DNA from: Neurospora tetraspora
Lineage: Eukaryota; Ascomycota; Sordariomycetes; Sordariales; Sordariaceae
Assembly: GCF_033439725.1 (NCBI RefSeq)
Contig: NW_026944384.1
Location: forward strand, 4,216,001 to 4,280,000
Direction: 5' to 3'
Length of the DNA: 64,000 nt
Below the pieces are notes generated by a model. The model was not told the origin of the DNA. It did not search any database and saw nothing but the letters and a program-made list of their open reading frames with translations. A program made the translations under genes and the position numbers. This document shows, one piece after another, positions 24,866 to 35,934 of the stretch (its first letter is position 1; each line of letters starts with the position of its first letter).

Positions 24866-26108
24866 TCACGCTTCTCCATACACCGTCACCACCCCCGACG
24901 TGCCGCCGACACAAAACTGATTCCCAAACCCACCATCCTTCCACGCAACACAACTGACCACATTCTTGCGCTCCTTTTCTTTTCCATCCCTTCTCACCAC
25001 AACCTTCCCACCACCCGGTCCCCACGGAACCCCAAGCTTAGCCACCAGCCTGCCACTCAAGAGATCCCAAGCCCACACCCGTCCCTCTCCATTCGAGTTC
25101 TCCGCTCCGTTCTCATCACCAGCAACAACCCACCTCTCCCCACCTCCCAACACGCTCTGCACCCTAATCTCCTTATTCGTCCACCCCCCACCACCAGCGC
25201 CAACATCCCCGTTCCCGCCGCCGTACGTCCTCAAACACTGCCCATTGCTCCTATCCATCAACCGGATCTTACTATCCAAAGTCCCCACAAGAACCGTCTT
25301 CCCATCCCTCGCCAAACACAAACTCGTCACCGCCCCCGGAAAAACATCCGTCACAAGTCTTCCCATCCGCACATCATACGTCCGAACCCGTCCATCCACA
25401 CTCCCCGCAATCACTTCTGCTCCTGCAACAGGAGTAACAAGAGAAGTAACCCCATCCTTCGCCTCCCCCAGCACTTGCACGGGTCTACTCGAACTCTGCG
25501 AGCGCACATCCCATATCCGCACCGTGGTGTCGTGCCCTCCGCTTATCAAAAGCGAGTCGTCGACGCCGGCGAAAATGACGCTGTTGATCCGCCCCGTCGT
25601 GTGGCCCTGGTTGGAAAAACGGCGGATGGTGGTGGCTGTGGACACGTCCCAGAGGAAGACGGCGCGGTCGCCACCTGAGGAGGCGAAGGTGGCGTTGGAG
25701 GAGGAGACGGATAGGGAGAGGACTTCGTAGCCGTGGGCGGTGTAGGTTTGGATTAGACGGCCTTGTGGGGGTGCGGTTGATGGGTGGGGGGAGAGGGAGG
25801 AGGGTTTGGTGATGAAGGTGGAGGTGGTGGTGGTGGTGGAAGAAGAAGGGATGGGGTTGTAGAGACGGATGGATCGGTCGGCGGATCCGGTGAGGATGTA
25901 AGTCCCTGGGGAGGCCGAGTAGGTTACTGCGTGGACGGGGCCTGTGTGGGTGAAGGGGGTGTGGTTAGTTGGGGATTTTTCAGTTGTTCATTGAGATAAG
26001 AGGGCTGGTGAAGGTGAGAAACCTACCGTTTGAGCCAAGAAGCTGGGAAAGGATCTTTCGGGGAAAGTTGTCTTTCCCATGAGAAGTATTGTTGTCGTAC
26101 TCATCCAT
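24866..26108 (-). CDS. wdr83: WD40-repeat protein WDR83/MORG1 homolog
   Basis: A 385-aa beta-propeller scaffold from exons 26108-26027 and 25941-24866. The 85-nt intron has a GTAGGT donor and CAG acceptor. Animal WDR83 (MORG1) binds MAPK modules and is also a component of catalytic spliceosomes; the fungal role is inferred by homology. Repeats seen in order include GSADRSIRLYNP, HGYEVLSL...GGDRAVFLWDV, and a third repeat ending HDTTVRIWDVRS. The segment EAKDGVTSL...AGSVDGRVRTYDVRMG closely follows the human WDR83 pattern, as does LDSKIRLMDRSNGQCL. Unlike the human protein (315 aa), it has a Ser/Thr/Pro-rich insertion between blades 1 and 2 and a Gly-rich insertion between later blades. It is divergently paired with YJU2. 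Confidence 0.9.
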
Positions 26109-27201
26109 CGTGATGTTTTTTCTGTTTCAGCTCTGGACCATTGTGTTATTGTTTATGTTTGGTTGACTTCATCTCGGCGTTGATGCCGCGGGTGGTGATG
26201 GGATTATCTCATGCCAGGCAACTACGTGATAGTATGTGATTGACGCGTTTTGGATACCTGGAATACCGACTAACTTTACCAGATGCTAGACGCAATGAGG
26301 AAGTAGATATGAAAGTGATGATTCACTCCTTCAAATATGACCTTGTTCAAGTCTTTGAACCACCAGTGATATGAACGGTTCTCGTTCAAGTTGCGGTTCG
26401 TGTTAACGGGAGGAATCCACCAAGTTCACAAGCGCGCAGTGGGTTAAAAAGGAAGGTAACCTTCACTAACCCTAACCCTCAGAGACCACACAGCTGTTAT
26501 GCGACCGCCAAAAGATGTGCACAAAGATCAGCGACAGAGAGCAACAAAGCCACAGTTGATCGACCATATGCAACATAATCCGCGCTGATCGAGTTTATAC
26601 TTCCCTGCGAGAAAAATGCAACCATCCATACCGAGCGTATCTCACATCCAAGGAAGAAGAGGCTGATCAAACTGAGCTCGACTATCTGTATTCCGTCTGC
26701 CCGTTAACACCGATGAAACTTTAAATCTGACAGCGGAAAGTGGGGCGCAGGCGTGGCACAAGCTCCCGTTCCTGCACCCATTTCGGGTTTGCCTGCCTGG
26801 CGCTTCCCGCAATCTCCAGCCTCACGTGGCGCGCCCACCTTGATGGATAAGTCCGGTCCGTCTTGGGGTCTTGGGGGATCGCGATCTCGATCTGCTGCTT
26901 ATCCGACCCAGCAACAACCTAACGACCTTACCTTTCCGCTTCCCTTTGCCGAATTTCCGACTTTCAACGACATCCCTTTGTCGAGTTTCACGAGTTTCAC
27001 GACACCAAACGTCTGTCGCGCGATTTACACCCGCCTCAACACTCCTAGAACGCTACTAGCGCCTAGCATCTCGCACCACCTACATATGCTTCGCACTCGC
27101 TGTTCACCAAAGTGACCAACGAAACACTCGATCTTTCGACCTTAATTAAATCATCAACAACAACCCCAACCAAATCCACCCCCTGACCAACCACCCTCAA
27201 A
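26109..27201. promoter_or_regulatory. Shared divergent promoter region of WDR83 and YJU2 genes
   Basis: About 1.1 kb between two outward-facing start codons. It contains a telobox-like tract, CTAACCCTAACCCT, at 26466-26479. The 26753-27116 open frame has no ATG and no recognisable domain, and is taken as the YJU2 leader. Confidence 0.6.
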
Positions 27202-28176
27202 ATGTCCGAACGCAAAGTCCTAACCAAATACTACCCCCCGGACTTCGACCCCTCCCTCGTCGGCCGCTCGCGGCAACCCAAGCAAACCGGCCCCAAAGTC
27301 CAAACCGTCCGCCTCATGGCCCCCTTCTCCCTCCGCTGCTCCTCCTGCGGCGAATACATGTACAAAGGGCGCAAGTTCAACGCGCGCAAGGAAACCCCGG
27401 CCGACGAGCGCTACCTCAACATCCAGATCTACCGCTTCTACATCCGGTGCACGCGCTGTTCGGCCGAGATCGTGTTCCGGACCGATCCCAAAAACCAGGA
27501 CTACGCTGTCGAAAAGGGCGCCAAGCGGAATACGGAGCCGTGGCGCCGCGGGCTGGAAGGGGAATTGGAGGAGACGGATGAGCAGAGACTGGACAGGATT
27601 GAGAGGGAGATGGCGGATGAGAATGGGGAGGGGGCGGCTGCTGCAGAAGAAAGAAATGCGATGGCGGAGTTGGAGCAAAAGACGGCTGACGCCAAAAGGG
27701 AGATGGCGGTTGCGGATGCGTTGGATGAGATTCGGAGTCGGAATGCGAGACTCGAAAAAGCGCAGAGGGAAGGGGGGGTGGATCTTGAGAGTGTACTTGG
27801 TGGGAGGGGATTGAGCGAGGAGGAGGAGAGGAGGAGGAGGGAGGAGGAGGAGGATGCCGAGGCGGCGAGGAAGGCGTTTGAGTTTGCGAGGTTGCAGCAG
27901 AAGCTGGAGGAAGGGCCGGCGGAGGACGAGGTGCTGGGTCTTCCGGGTGTACCTGGGTCGGCGGTGACAAATGGGGAGGGCTCGTCTGGTTCTTCTTCCT
28001 CCAGTGCTGCTGCTGGTCCGTCAACAACCTCGTCGGCGGCAGCCGCGGCTACGGCTTCGAACCCGACATCAGCCGCTGCGACCGATATGCCGCCTCCCAG
28101 TTTCAAGCGACAGGTCAAGAAAAAGAAGGATCACTCGGCCTTGCTTGGTATCAAGAAGAAGCAACCCCTGGTCTGA
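27202..28176 (+). CDS. yju2: Pre-mRNA splicing factor YJU2 (CWC16/CCDC94/Cwf16 family)
   Basis: A nuclear splicing factor that joins the spliceosome around activation and promotes the first (branching) transesterification. Single exon, 324 aa, close to human YJU2 (323 aa). It starts with the near-invariant MSERKVLTKYYPPDFDPS. The conserved N-terminal domain (residues 1-115) includes RLMAPFSLRC, YKGRKFNARKET and YRFYIRCTRC. Zinc-binding pairs Cys46/Cys49 and Cys83/Cys86 are present. After NTEPW the protein is a charged coiled-coil (about 120-240), then a Ser/Ala-rich disordered stretch and a basic KRQVKKKKDHSALLGIKKK tail. The ATG is supported by exact alignment with the family N-terminus. Confidence 0.97.
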   Translation: MSERKVLTKYYPPDFDPSLVGRSRQPKQTGPKVQTVRLMAPFSLRCSSCGEYMYKGRKFNARKETPADERYLNIQIYRFYIRCTRCSAEIVFRTDPKNQDYAVEKGAKRNTEPWRRGLEGELEETDEQRLDRIEREMADENGEGAAAAEERNAMAELEQKTADAKREMAVADALDEIRSRNARLEKAQREGGVDLESVLGGRGLSEEEERRRREEEEDAEAARKAFEFARLQQKLEEGPAEDEVLGLPGVPGSAVTNGEGSSGSSSSSAAAGPSTTSSAAAAATASNPTSAAATDMPPPSFKRQVKKKKDHSALLGIKKKQPLV

Positions 28177-29185
28177 GGAAACAAACCGGGCGGAAGTCAG
28201 GATACCTTGATTTGAAATTCTCGGCGTCAGTACGTCAGGGTGTGGAGAGGCTCCATGACTCCCAGGATGAATTGCAGAGATTGCAGATTGTCGAATGCTA
28301 CGAGGGGCGGTCCGCTACGGCCATTCTTTGAGCCTTCTAGTGTACATCGCAGCGAACATGATCGACGTGGAGATGCATGTTGATACCCAGTGAGTTTACT
28401 TCTACAGTCAATACCGCCAATTGACAAACCCACACACTCACATTAGTTAGATAGAGCAAGCATGGTAGCGCAACTCGTGTTTTCACATCATCTTTCAGGA
28501 CACGATGAACCGCAGATCATGAATGAGTATTAATCATCAATCATTCCGGGAAATCTGGCGACTAATATGTACAATCCCCAAAAAGTTTCCCCTGCCAGAT
28601 CCCAAATGTCATGGCTTCAGAAACAAGCCCCGTACACGTATGATAACGACTTGGCTTTCCCCTTTAGATATATAACCTTTCCGTCTCCCATGATAACGCC
28701 GTGCCAGAGATAACAAAGAAAAGAAAAACAAAAGACAAGACCCGCCAAGTTTCCCAAGCCACCAATATACGAAGGAGATATAAGCTCCCTTCAATCGATA
28801 ACCCAAATTACATGACGAAAGCATCAGAAGACAACAACCACCGCCGAAACCCGACACCAAAAGGTTTGCATGCGACATATACCTTTGTGGCTCAATGGAC
28901 CAGGACGCGAGAGGCATGACCGAGACCAGATCTCCGAGAAGATCTTGCATCATGTATGTGTGCTCGTCATATCCTGCCTGTCGCATGCACACCTTGCTTT
29001 TTTCCGGCGTGCAGTAGTATACTGCAGCGGGCCGCTCTGACGTTGTTTTTCAGGAGCATTGATGTCATCCTTTTTTAAAAATGACAGCAATGAGCAAGGC
29101 CTGGTCCTGGGTGCGGGTTTGGTGGTGAAGAGTGGAGTGTGCTCAATCAACCATTCCATTCCTCCTCACACGCTCGGACCAGCTT
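28177..29185. other. Convergent 3' intergenic space
   Basis: About 1 kb between YJU2 (+) and the small-protein gene (-). AT-richer sequence around 28.5-28.9 kb would suit 3' UTRs. No convincing ORF is present. Confidence 0.6.
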
Positions 29186-29455
29186 TCACGATTGATAGCT
29201 GTACTCGCTGGGGTTCCTCGAGCCAGTACCCGAGACACCGTTAGGCAGACTTGGTGTGGCGTTCGATTGGCTTTGGCCGTTGGAGTTCTGGTTGTTGGAA
29301 GGCGACCTCGAGGACCTGGGCAGGTTTGTCTGGGAAGCGGCCTCCATCTGGCGCTTGGTATGCTGATGCATGGAGCGGGAGTAGGAGCCCAGGTCGAAGG
29401 GAGGAGGAGGAGACATGGTGATGGAGTAGGCAGAGTTCTGGGCAGCAGCCGACAT
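29186..29455 (-). CDS. Small hypothetical disordered protein (89 aa)
   Basis: An 89-codon frame opening with a true ATG preceded by a purine (ACAGAGAAATG context) and a long pyrimidine-rich leader. The product is Ser/Asn/Gln-rich and probably disordered, with a PPPPFDLGSYSRSMHQHTKRQ segment in its first half. No domain, signal peptide or membrane helix is visible. A TATA-like word (29712-29717) lies about 260 bp upstream of the ATG, though it reads equally well in the other direction. I do not recognise a function. Support comes from start context and a coherent leader only; it could be an untranslated chance frame. Confidence 0.5.
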   Translation of the reverse strand: MSAAAQNSAYSITMSPPPPFDLGSYSRSMHQHTKRQMEAASQTNLPRSSRSPSNNQNSNGQSQSNATPSLPNGVSGTGSRNPSEYSYQS

Positions 29456-32400
29456 TTCTCTGTGGAGGTTTGTCGTTGTGGTTGTTGGTGGTAGATGAGG
29501 TGTGCTTTTTGCGTTGGCGTTGGGCAGCTAAGCTTTTGGTTGCCGGATGTCTTGGAGTTGTAGGGCTTAAACGGTAAGGAGAATGACGCTAGGAAAGATG
29601 ACCTAGGAAAAAGTTTTGTATTGGTTGGTTGTGTTGAGGAAGTTTCAGCTGGATGAAGATGTCGAGAAGACGGATGAACGGAGGGTCTGGGGAAAGAAGG
29701 AGGAGGGGAACTATATAACAGATGGCTTGGCTCGAAAAAAGCTAATCTCATAAGGCGACGACAGTACGCTAGGGCGGGAATGGGTTTGCACTGATGCGCT
29801 GATGCGGCCCACACTAAACTCAAGGTAGGGGTGTTATCAAGAGGGGGCAAGGAGCCAGCAGCGGGGCAACGGTTGGTCGAACACGCAAAAAGAAGTGGAA
29901 GGGGTGGTCAGAAGATGGGGATGGAGACTGAATTTGGTGAGGGTCTGGAAAGAAAGCAGTGCCAGGAAGCAGTGCCAGAGTGCCAAAGTGCCAAAGTGCC
30001 AAAGTGCAAGGAGGGGAGGGTGAAAGGATTCTCTCTTCCCCCGCGGTCCCTCTCTTCCTTGGACTCCTCCGTCACCATGAGGTGATCTGCGTTCCCCTCT
30101 TTTTTTCTCTTTGCTCTTTGGGTTTATTTTTTTTCGCCCGCGGCTGTCAGGTCAGATCTCGGGTGGCAGAAGAGCCAAGAAGGGGTCAATGGGAGGGAGG
30201 GGCGTGCACAGCAAACCCACCACGGTGCCGTCAACTCACACACCCCCCTCCCCCAACAGGACGATGACTAAGGAGAAGAATTCCCGTACCTTTTTCTCTG
30301 TGTCGTCTTCATGTCCAGCACAATGCGTCTTTTTGGCAATGCTACCCACAACTGCTGTTTCGATTGGGCTTGGTGATCGACAGTGATGAACGCCGTTAAC
30401 ATGGGGGACCGTGGCCTACGGGAGCACGAGATGGCGTAAAAGCTCCGCCTCTGATCCAATCAATCTCCAGGCTTAACTGGCTTGTAGCCGACACCATATG
30501 GATATGGCTCCTTCGGGCCCTTGTGAGTCCCCGTGGTACTGCAAAGCCGTCTCTGCCAATGTTCGGGTACCTGTTGGCTAGACTGTGGAGGCTGAGCGAG
30601 CGAAGAGTCTCACCATCTCACCGTCTGTTGGCCAGTTAGTCTTGGGCTGCCTCGTTGTCCTCGGCGCGAGGGCCTGGACGGTAAAGTGAAGAGACGGTCC
30701 ATAGTAGTTGAGATGGTAGCATCTCCTAAAGCCATGAGAGCGTATGGCGGAGATTCCGCCTACGGGACGGGTTCCAATGGTTCTTCTGGAGCAAGTGACC
30801 GACGCCCAAAAGAGCAAGACCCTGCTGATCCCAAGTCATTGGAGTGTCTTGGGGAGATTGATGGTGTGTGTAGATGAGGTCATTCTATTGGCCACTAGCT
30901 CAGGGCAAGAGAGCGCGAGGAAGATCATTGTGGGTATTTGCACGCCGGTAGTTTCACCAGAGCTCTTTCGGAACCGTGGAGCATACGTGTGAGTAAAAAG
31001 AAATGAAGGGATTCCGTATGCGGTACGGTGAGGACTGGGCAAAGTGGAAGAAGAAGAAGAAGGGAACAGGCCGTGACGCGGGAGACCGCGAGAGGCGAAT
31101 TGTGTGAGTGTGAGTGGGAGTGTGTGCACAGTACCTCTCTCTACCAGTATCTAGGGCTTACCATCTGATAACTTGACGACACCTGACTGCAGGCCAAAAA
31201 CAGAGATCGGCGTATTTCCCGTGTCCGAGTCAAGAAGGGATTCGCGGTTTGCCATGATGTCAGTGGTTGAGCGACAAAAGAAGCGGACCCTTCTGCTCCT
31301 CGAATGCTCCTTCCCCCCTCTCTAATGCAGGGAGAAAGGTTCTGGCCGCGATAATCGATGCCTATCAGTACACAGTACCGGTATCTGGTGTTGACGGTTG
31401 GGCCAAGTGGGCGACGCATTGTTAAGGAGAAGCCATTTTGACACAGTACCGCCATTCTTCGGCTGTCAGCTCGCTTTACTAGTTGTCCGCAATTCGGAAG
31501 CCAGAACGGCAGCTGAAAAGTTGAGCCATCGGCCAATGGGTCGGCGACGGGTGTTTCAACCCCGAGGTTTCGAGGAGAAGGGCTCGAGGAGGGGACCAAA
31601 AGTTGGCAGGCCGGCATGGCTGACGCCGGGAAGCGAGGACAACGACCAGGGAAAACATGGCATTTTCGTGTTTACCATTGGAATGAAGCCATTTTGAGTC
31701 TGCTGGGGATTGGGCATTTTTCCAAATTCCCATTCAGGCGGCCAAGGTCCCTGCGTTGCTTATTATCGGAAAGTGGTGTCACACAGTGGGATAGCTTAGC
31801 ACACAGCGCCGCTGAACTTGCACAGGCTTCATCACCTGATCCCTTCGGTAGTGTAGAGGGGGAGACAACGACAGCAAAGTGGAAGTTGAAGCCTCAAAAT
31901 GGAGACAATTGCACATGAAAGAGCAGAACTAGAAAACTTCACCGAATTCACAGCCAAAAGTAATCCGGAGGCAATGAAACGAAGGAAGCTCCCGGTAATG
32001 ACGATATCCTGATGGTAGCAAGTCGCAACTGCCCTAACAACCACCTACGCAGTACGGTGAAAACTCAGCACCTTCTCCAGAGGTGGACTCGGACAGCGAA
32101 CAGTGTTGGCGAGGCATGATGTGGACGACGAGCTTTCGCAAAAAGCTGTTGCCGTGAGGTCAGAAGGCGCCACCCATGCGGCGAGGTAGGATGACATCAG
32201 TCTCAGGCCACGGTCACTTGTAGATCCCTGCTAGCTCTGGTCTTGGCTCTTTTAGCGGCCATCTGCTGTGCCTGCCCCACAAGGTACTTGCCGTGCCCCT
32301 GTCGACAGCTGGCCGAATTTTGCAACTCTTTGCTCCTTTCGCATTCAGTTCGAATTCACTTTGAATTCTGGCCAAATTCTGCCTGCCTGCCTGTCACTTC

Positions 32401-34788
32401 TCTCTCCGGATCTGCCTGATCTCATTTCATCTTTCTCGGTTGTTGTTTCCTTTGCGCAGGATTGCAACCTCCACGGTTACTTCCATTTGTACTTCTTGGC
32501 TTTGCTCTTCCTGCCCTCCAGATTCCCAGCGATGAGGAAAGGAGTGGATCATTGGATTGCCGAGTCTGGAGGAGAAGCGAGAAGCACCAGTCCGGCTCTC
32601 GGGTGCAGGAACCTTGAACACTCATTGGCCTGTTTGCCGAACATGGATTGAAGCTTAACCCAACAAGTGACGCCAGAGCCGACCTCACTTCGCGATGTGT
32701 CTTTGTGCGACCAAACAAACGGTAAACAAATCGCCTCCGCGGCCCATTGTCGTCATTGCTTGACGTCTCTAACCTCCCACAAACACATGGCTTCTTAGTC
32801 CCTTTCACTAACACCGAACAAAGGAGCCGCTTTGATGATGATGATCTCCCAATAGTCCATTGTCTCCCATGGACCCTCTGCTGTCATAGGCATTCTAGAA
32901 CCTCATCCCGTGCCGTCATCATCAAGGGAGAGCCGCCAACGGCACCGAACGACAGGGGAACAAAGCCCGTCACACTCACCCCGTATTGGGAATATTGGAC
33001 CCCTAAACTCGGGGACCTGGCGCTGCCGCCAAACTGGCATGATCTCAGCCTCCGGGGACAGCACCCGCCTTGACGTCAAACGGCCTTTTCTCCGGCTCCC
33101 TTCTCAGCCCTCTTCTGACGCAGCCCGCTGACGCTGACGGGCGGCTCACGGCGATAAGTTCGGCCTCGCTTGCTCGCCACTGCAACAACACTCGCTCTTC
33201 AGTTTGCACACCCCCCCTTCCCCCCTCTGGCTCCTACCGACTGACGTCGCTGTCCGTAACACGTCCCCTCGGTCCCGTCTCCCCGTCCCGCCGATGACAG
33301 CATCGCAAACGTCCCCAAAGATGACATGACCTCAAAGCTGTCTTTTGTCGTCTCCGTCGGCGTCAGCTCTGGCATCATTGTACGACGTGTTTGTACCTGT
33401 GTCGTATTCCCCTTGTCGACCGGACAACGTCACTCGTGAGAGATGCGGCTACCAGGTAACCTAGGTATGATCCTATCGTCCCTGACGTTAGCTCCTGTTC
33501 ACTCGCGTCTGTGGGACATCATAGGGTGGCGTCACGCAGCCGCAATTTGGGTTGGCAGGTTGGGACCCCTGAAACGATGGGAGTTCCCAACGTCACACCC
33601 CTTAAAAAAAACGAGGGAACGTGCACCGCTGCGCATGGGGAATCTGGGTAAGGTGAGATGCTGAACACGATGTCATGCTTTTCGTCATCGGTTGAATATC
33701 AAAAGGACGTTTGACCGCATCGACCAGAACACGTTTTCCCAAAGCTGAAAGAAAACGGAACTGGGGCAGAGATTCGGCATTTGCTGAACTCCGAGTCATT
33801 TTGCTCAAGGGACCTATCTTGTGTCAGTTTCGTAAACAGATTCAGCCAAGGGCCATGGATCTCTTTTACCATGGTTTGCATCTCACAAAGAAGATATATC
33901 AAGGTTTGGTCCACCTCAGCTTATTACACATGTATATCCCTTCACTGCAGTCAAATTCTCTCAGGTATTTTATTGAGCAAATTCAACATATCAAAAAGAA
34001 AAGGAATTCGAATATGGATTTTCCACAGCACCAGACCGCTGGCATACACCCAGATGACTGTTGGACTGCAAAGAGGAGGGGACAGAATCTTGGCGCCATC
34101 AAGTCTCCGAGCATTGCAGACTGCTACACTAGTTTTCCTTTTCTTGGTTGGTTTACCAGTCGCAGCCTCCGGAATCTGAGCCGGGAAAGTTGGCCTCGGA
34201 TTACACTACTGGCAACTGGCAGCTCGAGCTTGTCGGTGGGCCAAGGCCACTCGGAATGGAGCTTATCATCCCGGAATGCCCTCCTTCCGACAGCAGCCCC
34301 TCACAGGGTCCGATCCTCAGGGCCCTGGGCACATGTTGGGGATCTTGAGGGCATTCCCGTCGTGGGTGTTGTGGGTCAACCACTTGCCCAAAGTGTCCAA
34401 GTCACGACGGCATCAGGTCACCATTCCGGGCAAAAACAAGGCCGATCTCGCAGAAATCCTGCACGGTGCAATCACATCAACCTGTTGTGTTGAGACGCCG
34501 AGGGCATTGATAAGCCCTCCTGACTCTGAGATGGGATGAACCCCTGGACCCTCATTTTACCGGTTCGGCCGGTTACCCTAAGCTATTAGTCATGTCTGCG
34601 TAAACGTGCTGTGCGGTTTTGGATGGGACTGGACTCCTCAAAGACGGGTTCTGTAAAGATTTACACGCCGTTTACCGGTAGACCCCGTGCTGCCATCAAA
34701 CAGAGTTTTCTTCACATGTGATCCCGTTGGCGTTGTTGGGAATCGAACGCTTTGGTCTTGTAGTGTAAGGTCTGCCTCGTGTCTCTAC
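29456..34788. other. 5.3-kb gene-free region with a TGACG-motif cluster
   Basis: No ORF here is convincing. The 260-codon frame at 33711-34493 starts at TTG and matches no family. A short tandem GTGCCAAA run lies near 29968-30003. The part at 32.67-33.69 kb is strikingly rich in TGACG/CGTCA and is listed separately. The stretch is upstream of the small minus-strand gene and downstream of the GH18 gene. Confidence 0.6.
32668..33687. promoter_or_regulatory. Dense cluster of TGACG/CGTCA (bZIP/CRE-type) half sites
   Basis: About fifteen TGACG or CGTCA words fall within 1 kb, for example at 32668, 32761, 32914, 32968, 33116, 33129, 33135, 33361, 33428, 33483, 33530 and 33591, with a perfect CRE palindrome TGACGTCA at 33071-33078. 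About two would be expected by chance in this length at even base composition. TGACG is the core bound by ATF/CREB-type bZIP factors. No gene start lies within 3 kb. Confidence 0.45.
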
Positions 34789-35934
34789 CTACTCATCCTC
34801 ATCTTCTGCATCAGTGTGGTAGTCAAACGAATTGGGCACTGCAATGGGCGCGTCCACTTCGTCCTTGTCCACTAGCCCAGCCACTCCTCCTTCCTTCTCT
34901 TGTTGTTCGGTTTGTTGACGCTGTTTTGCTTGTTGTTGTTGTTGTTCTTGTTGCTGGTGCTGCTGCTGTGCAACATCAAGATGCAAAGGAGCCCCCAACC
35001 CAACCAGCAGCTGCGCGCCCGCGTCCGACGCTTGCCTCCCCCTCAACAGCGCCGTCATGACCTGCGCCCACTCCCACGGCCTCTCCCTTGACCCGGGTAG
35101 GCTATTGAAGTACTCCCACCCCATCACACCCCCAAACCTTGGATGCCGCCCTACCAGCAGCGGCAGGACGCCCGCCAGCGCCCGCCACGGCACCCACCCC
35201 CCGCCATTCTCCGGGTTCGTGATTAAACCCACAACAATCTTCTCCGGTGCCCACCCTTTCATCACCATCATCTCATACATGACCGGATTACTACAATCCC
35301 CCCACCCGCAGTAGAACTGCGTGTTGTACCACGCGATTTCGCGACCGCGCATCACCTCCAGCGCCTCGTAGTCGAATCCCGATAAGTTGTGTCGTGGGTT
35401 CAACATCGCGGCCGCTACGGGTGCGAGGGTGATGAGGAAGTCCGGCTCAAAGTCCTTGCGGAGGCGGTCGATCAGGTGGATTACTCCCGAAAGGGACATC
35501 TCTTCTTCGACGTCCAGGTCTAGGCCGTCTAGCCCCCGCTCTTTGATCAGCCGGCAAAGGGGTTGGTAGTAAAGCTCAAAACGGTCCAAAGCCGTCTTGT
35601 CGTTGGGGGAGTCTGGATCAGCAGGGACATCGAGGCGTGCGAAGCTGCCCTTGGCTGCGCCGCCGAGCATGCCGAGGACTTTGATGCCTGAGGCTTGAAG
35701 GATGCGGAGCTCGGCCCATAGTGTTGTGAAGCGTTCGTGTGAGGGCGGATGGTCGTTCAGGGTGATGCCTTCGGGGTCGGAGTTGATGTGGATGGCGGCT
35801 AGGATCAGGTGGGTGAGATGGATGCCGGGTTTTTGGAGCAAGGGGAGGACGGAGATGTGGTCGCCGGAGGGGGTGTGGTGGGTTTGGTAGTAGGTTATGA
35901 GGCGGGGGACGTGTTGGTGGGGGAGGGGGGGCAT
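34789..35934 (-). CDS. Glycoside hydrolase family 18 protein, apparently non-secreted
   Basis: A 381-aa single-exon protein with a GH18 TIM barrel over residues 10-300. The catalytic DxxDxDxE signature is intact as D136-G-L-D139-L-D141-V-E143, with Glu143 as the acid. The second family motif appears as GMLGGAAKGSF at about residues 88-98. GH18 enzymes cleave chitin or the chitobiose core of N-glycans (endo-beta-N-acetylglucosaminidase). No signal peptide is present, so it probably acts in the cytosol, which would favour oligosaccharide turnover over cell-wall digestion (inference). The C-terminus, after about residue 315, is a Gln-rich low-complexity segment and an acidic EDEDE end. The substrate cannot be decided from sequence. 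Confidence 0.9.
   Translation of the reverse strand: MPPLPHQHVPRLITYYQTHHTPSGDHISVLPLLQKPGIHLTHLILAAIHINSDPEGITLNDHPPSHERFTTLWAELRILQASGIKVLGMLGGAAKGSFARLDVPADPDSPNDKTALDRFELYYQPLCRLIKERGLDGLDLDVEEEMSLSGVIHLIDRLRKDFEPDFLITLAPVAAAMLNPRHNLSGFDYEALEVMRGREIAWYNTQFYCGWGDCSNPVMYEMMVMKGWAPEKIVVGLITNPENGGGWVPWRALAGVLPLLVGRHPRFGGVMGWEYFNSLPGSRERPWEWAQVMTALLRGRQASDAGAQLLVGLGAPLHLDVAQQQHQQQEQQQQQAKQRQQTEQQEKEGGVAGLVDKDEVDAPIAVPNSFDYHTDAEDEDE

Noticed and set aside
27501-28118. 205-codon Ser-rich frame antisense to YJU2
   Set aside because: Shadow of the Glu/Arg-rich coiled-coil codons of YJU2.
33711-34493. 260-codon open frame in the gene-free region before GH18
   Set aside because: It starts at TTG, has no recognisable family and no splice context.
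34738-34750. B-box-like GCGTTCGATTCCC just after the GH18 stop codon
   Set aside because: No D-arm or A-box upstream on that strand, and the T-stem does not pair; too weak to call a tRNA relic.
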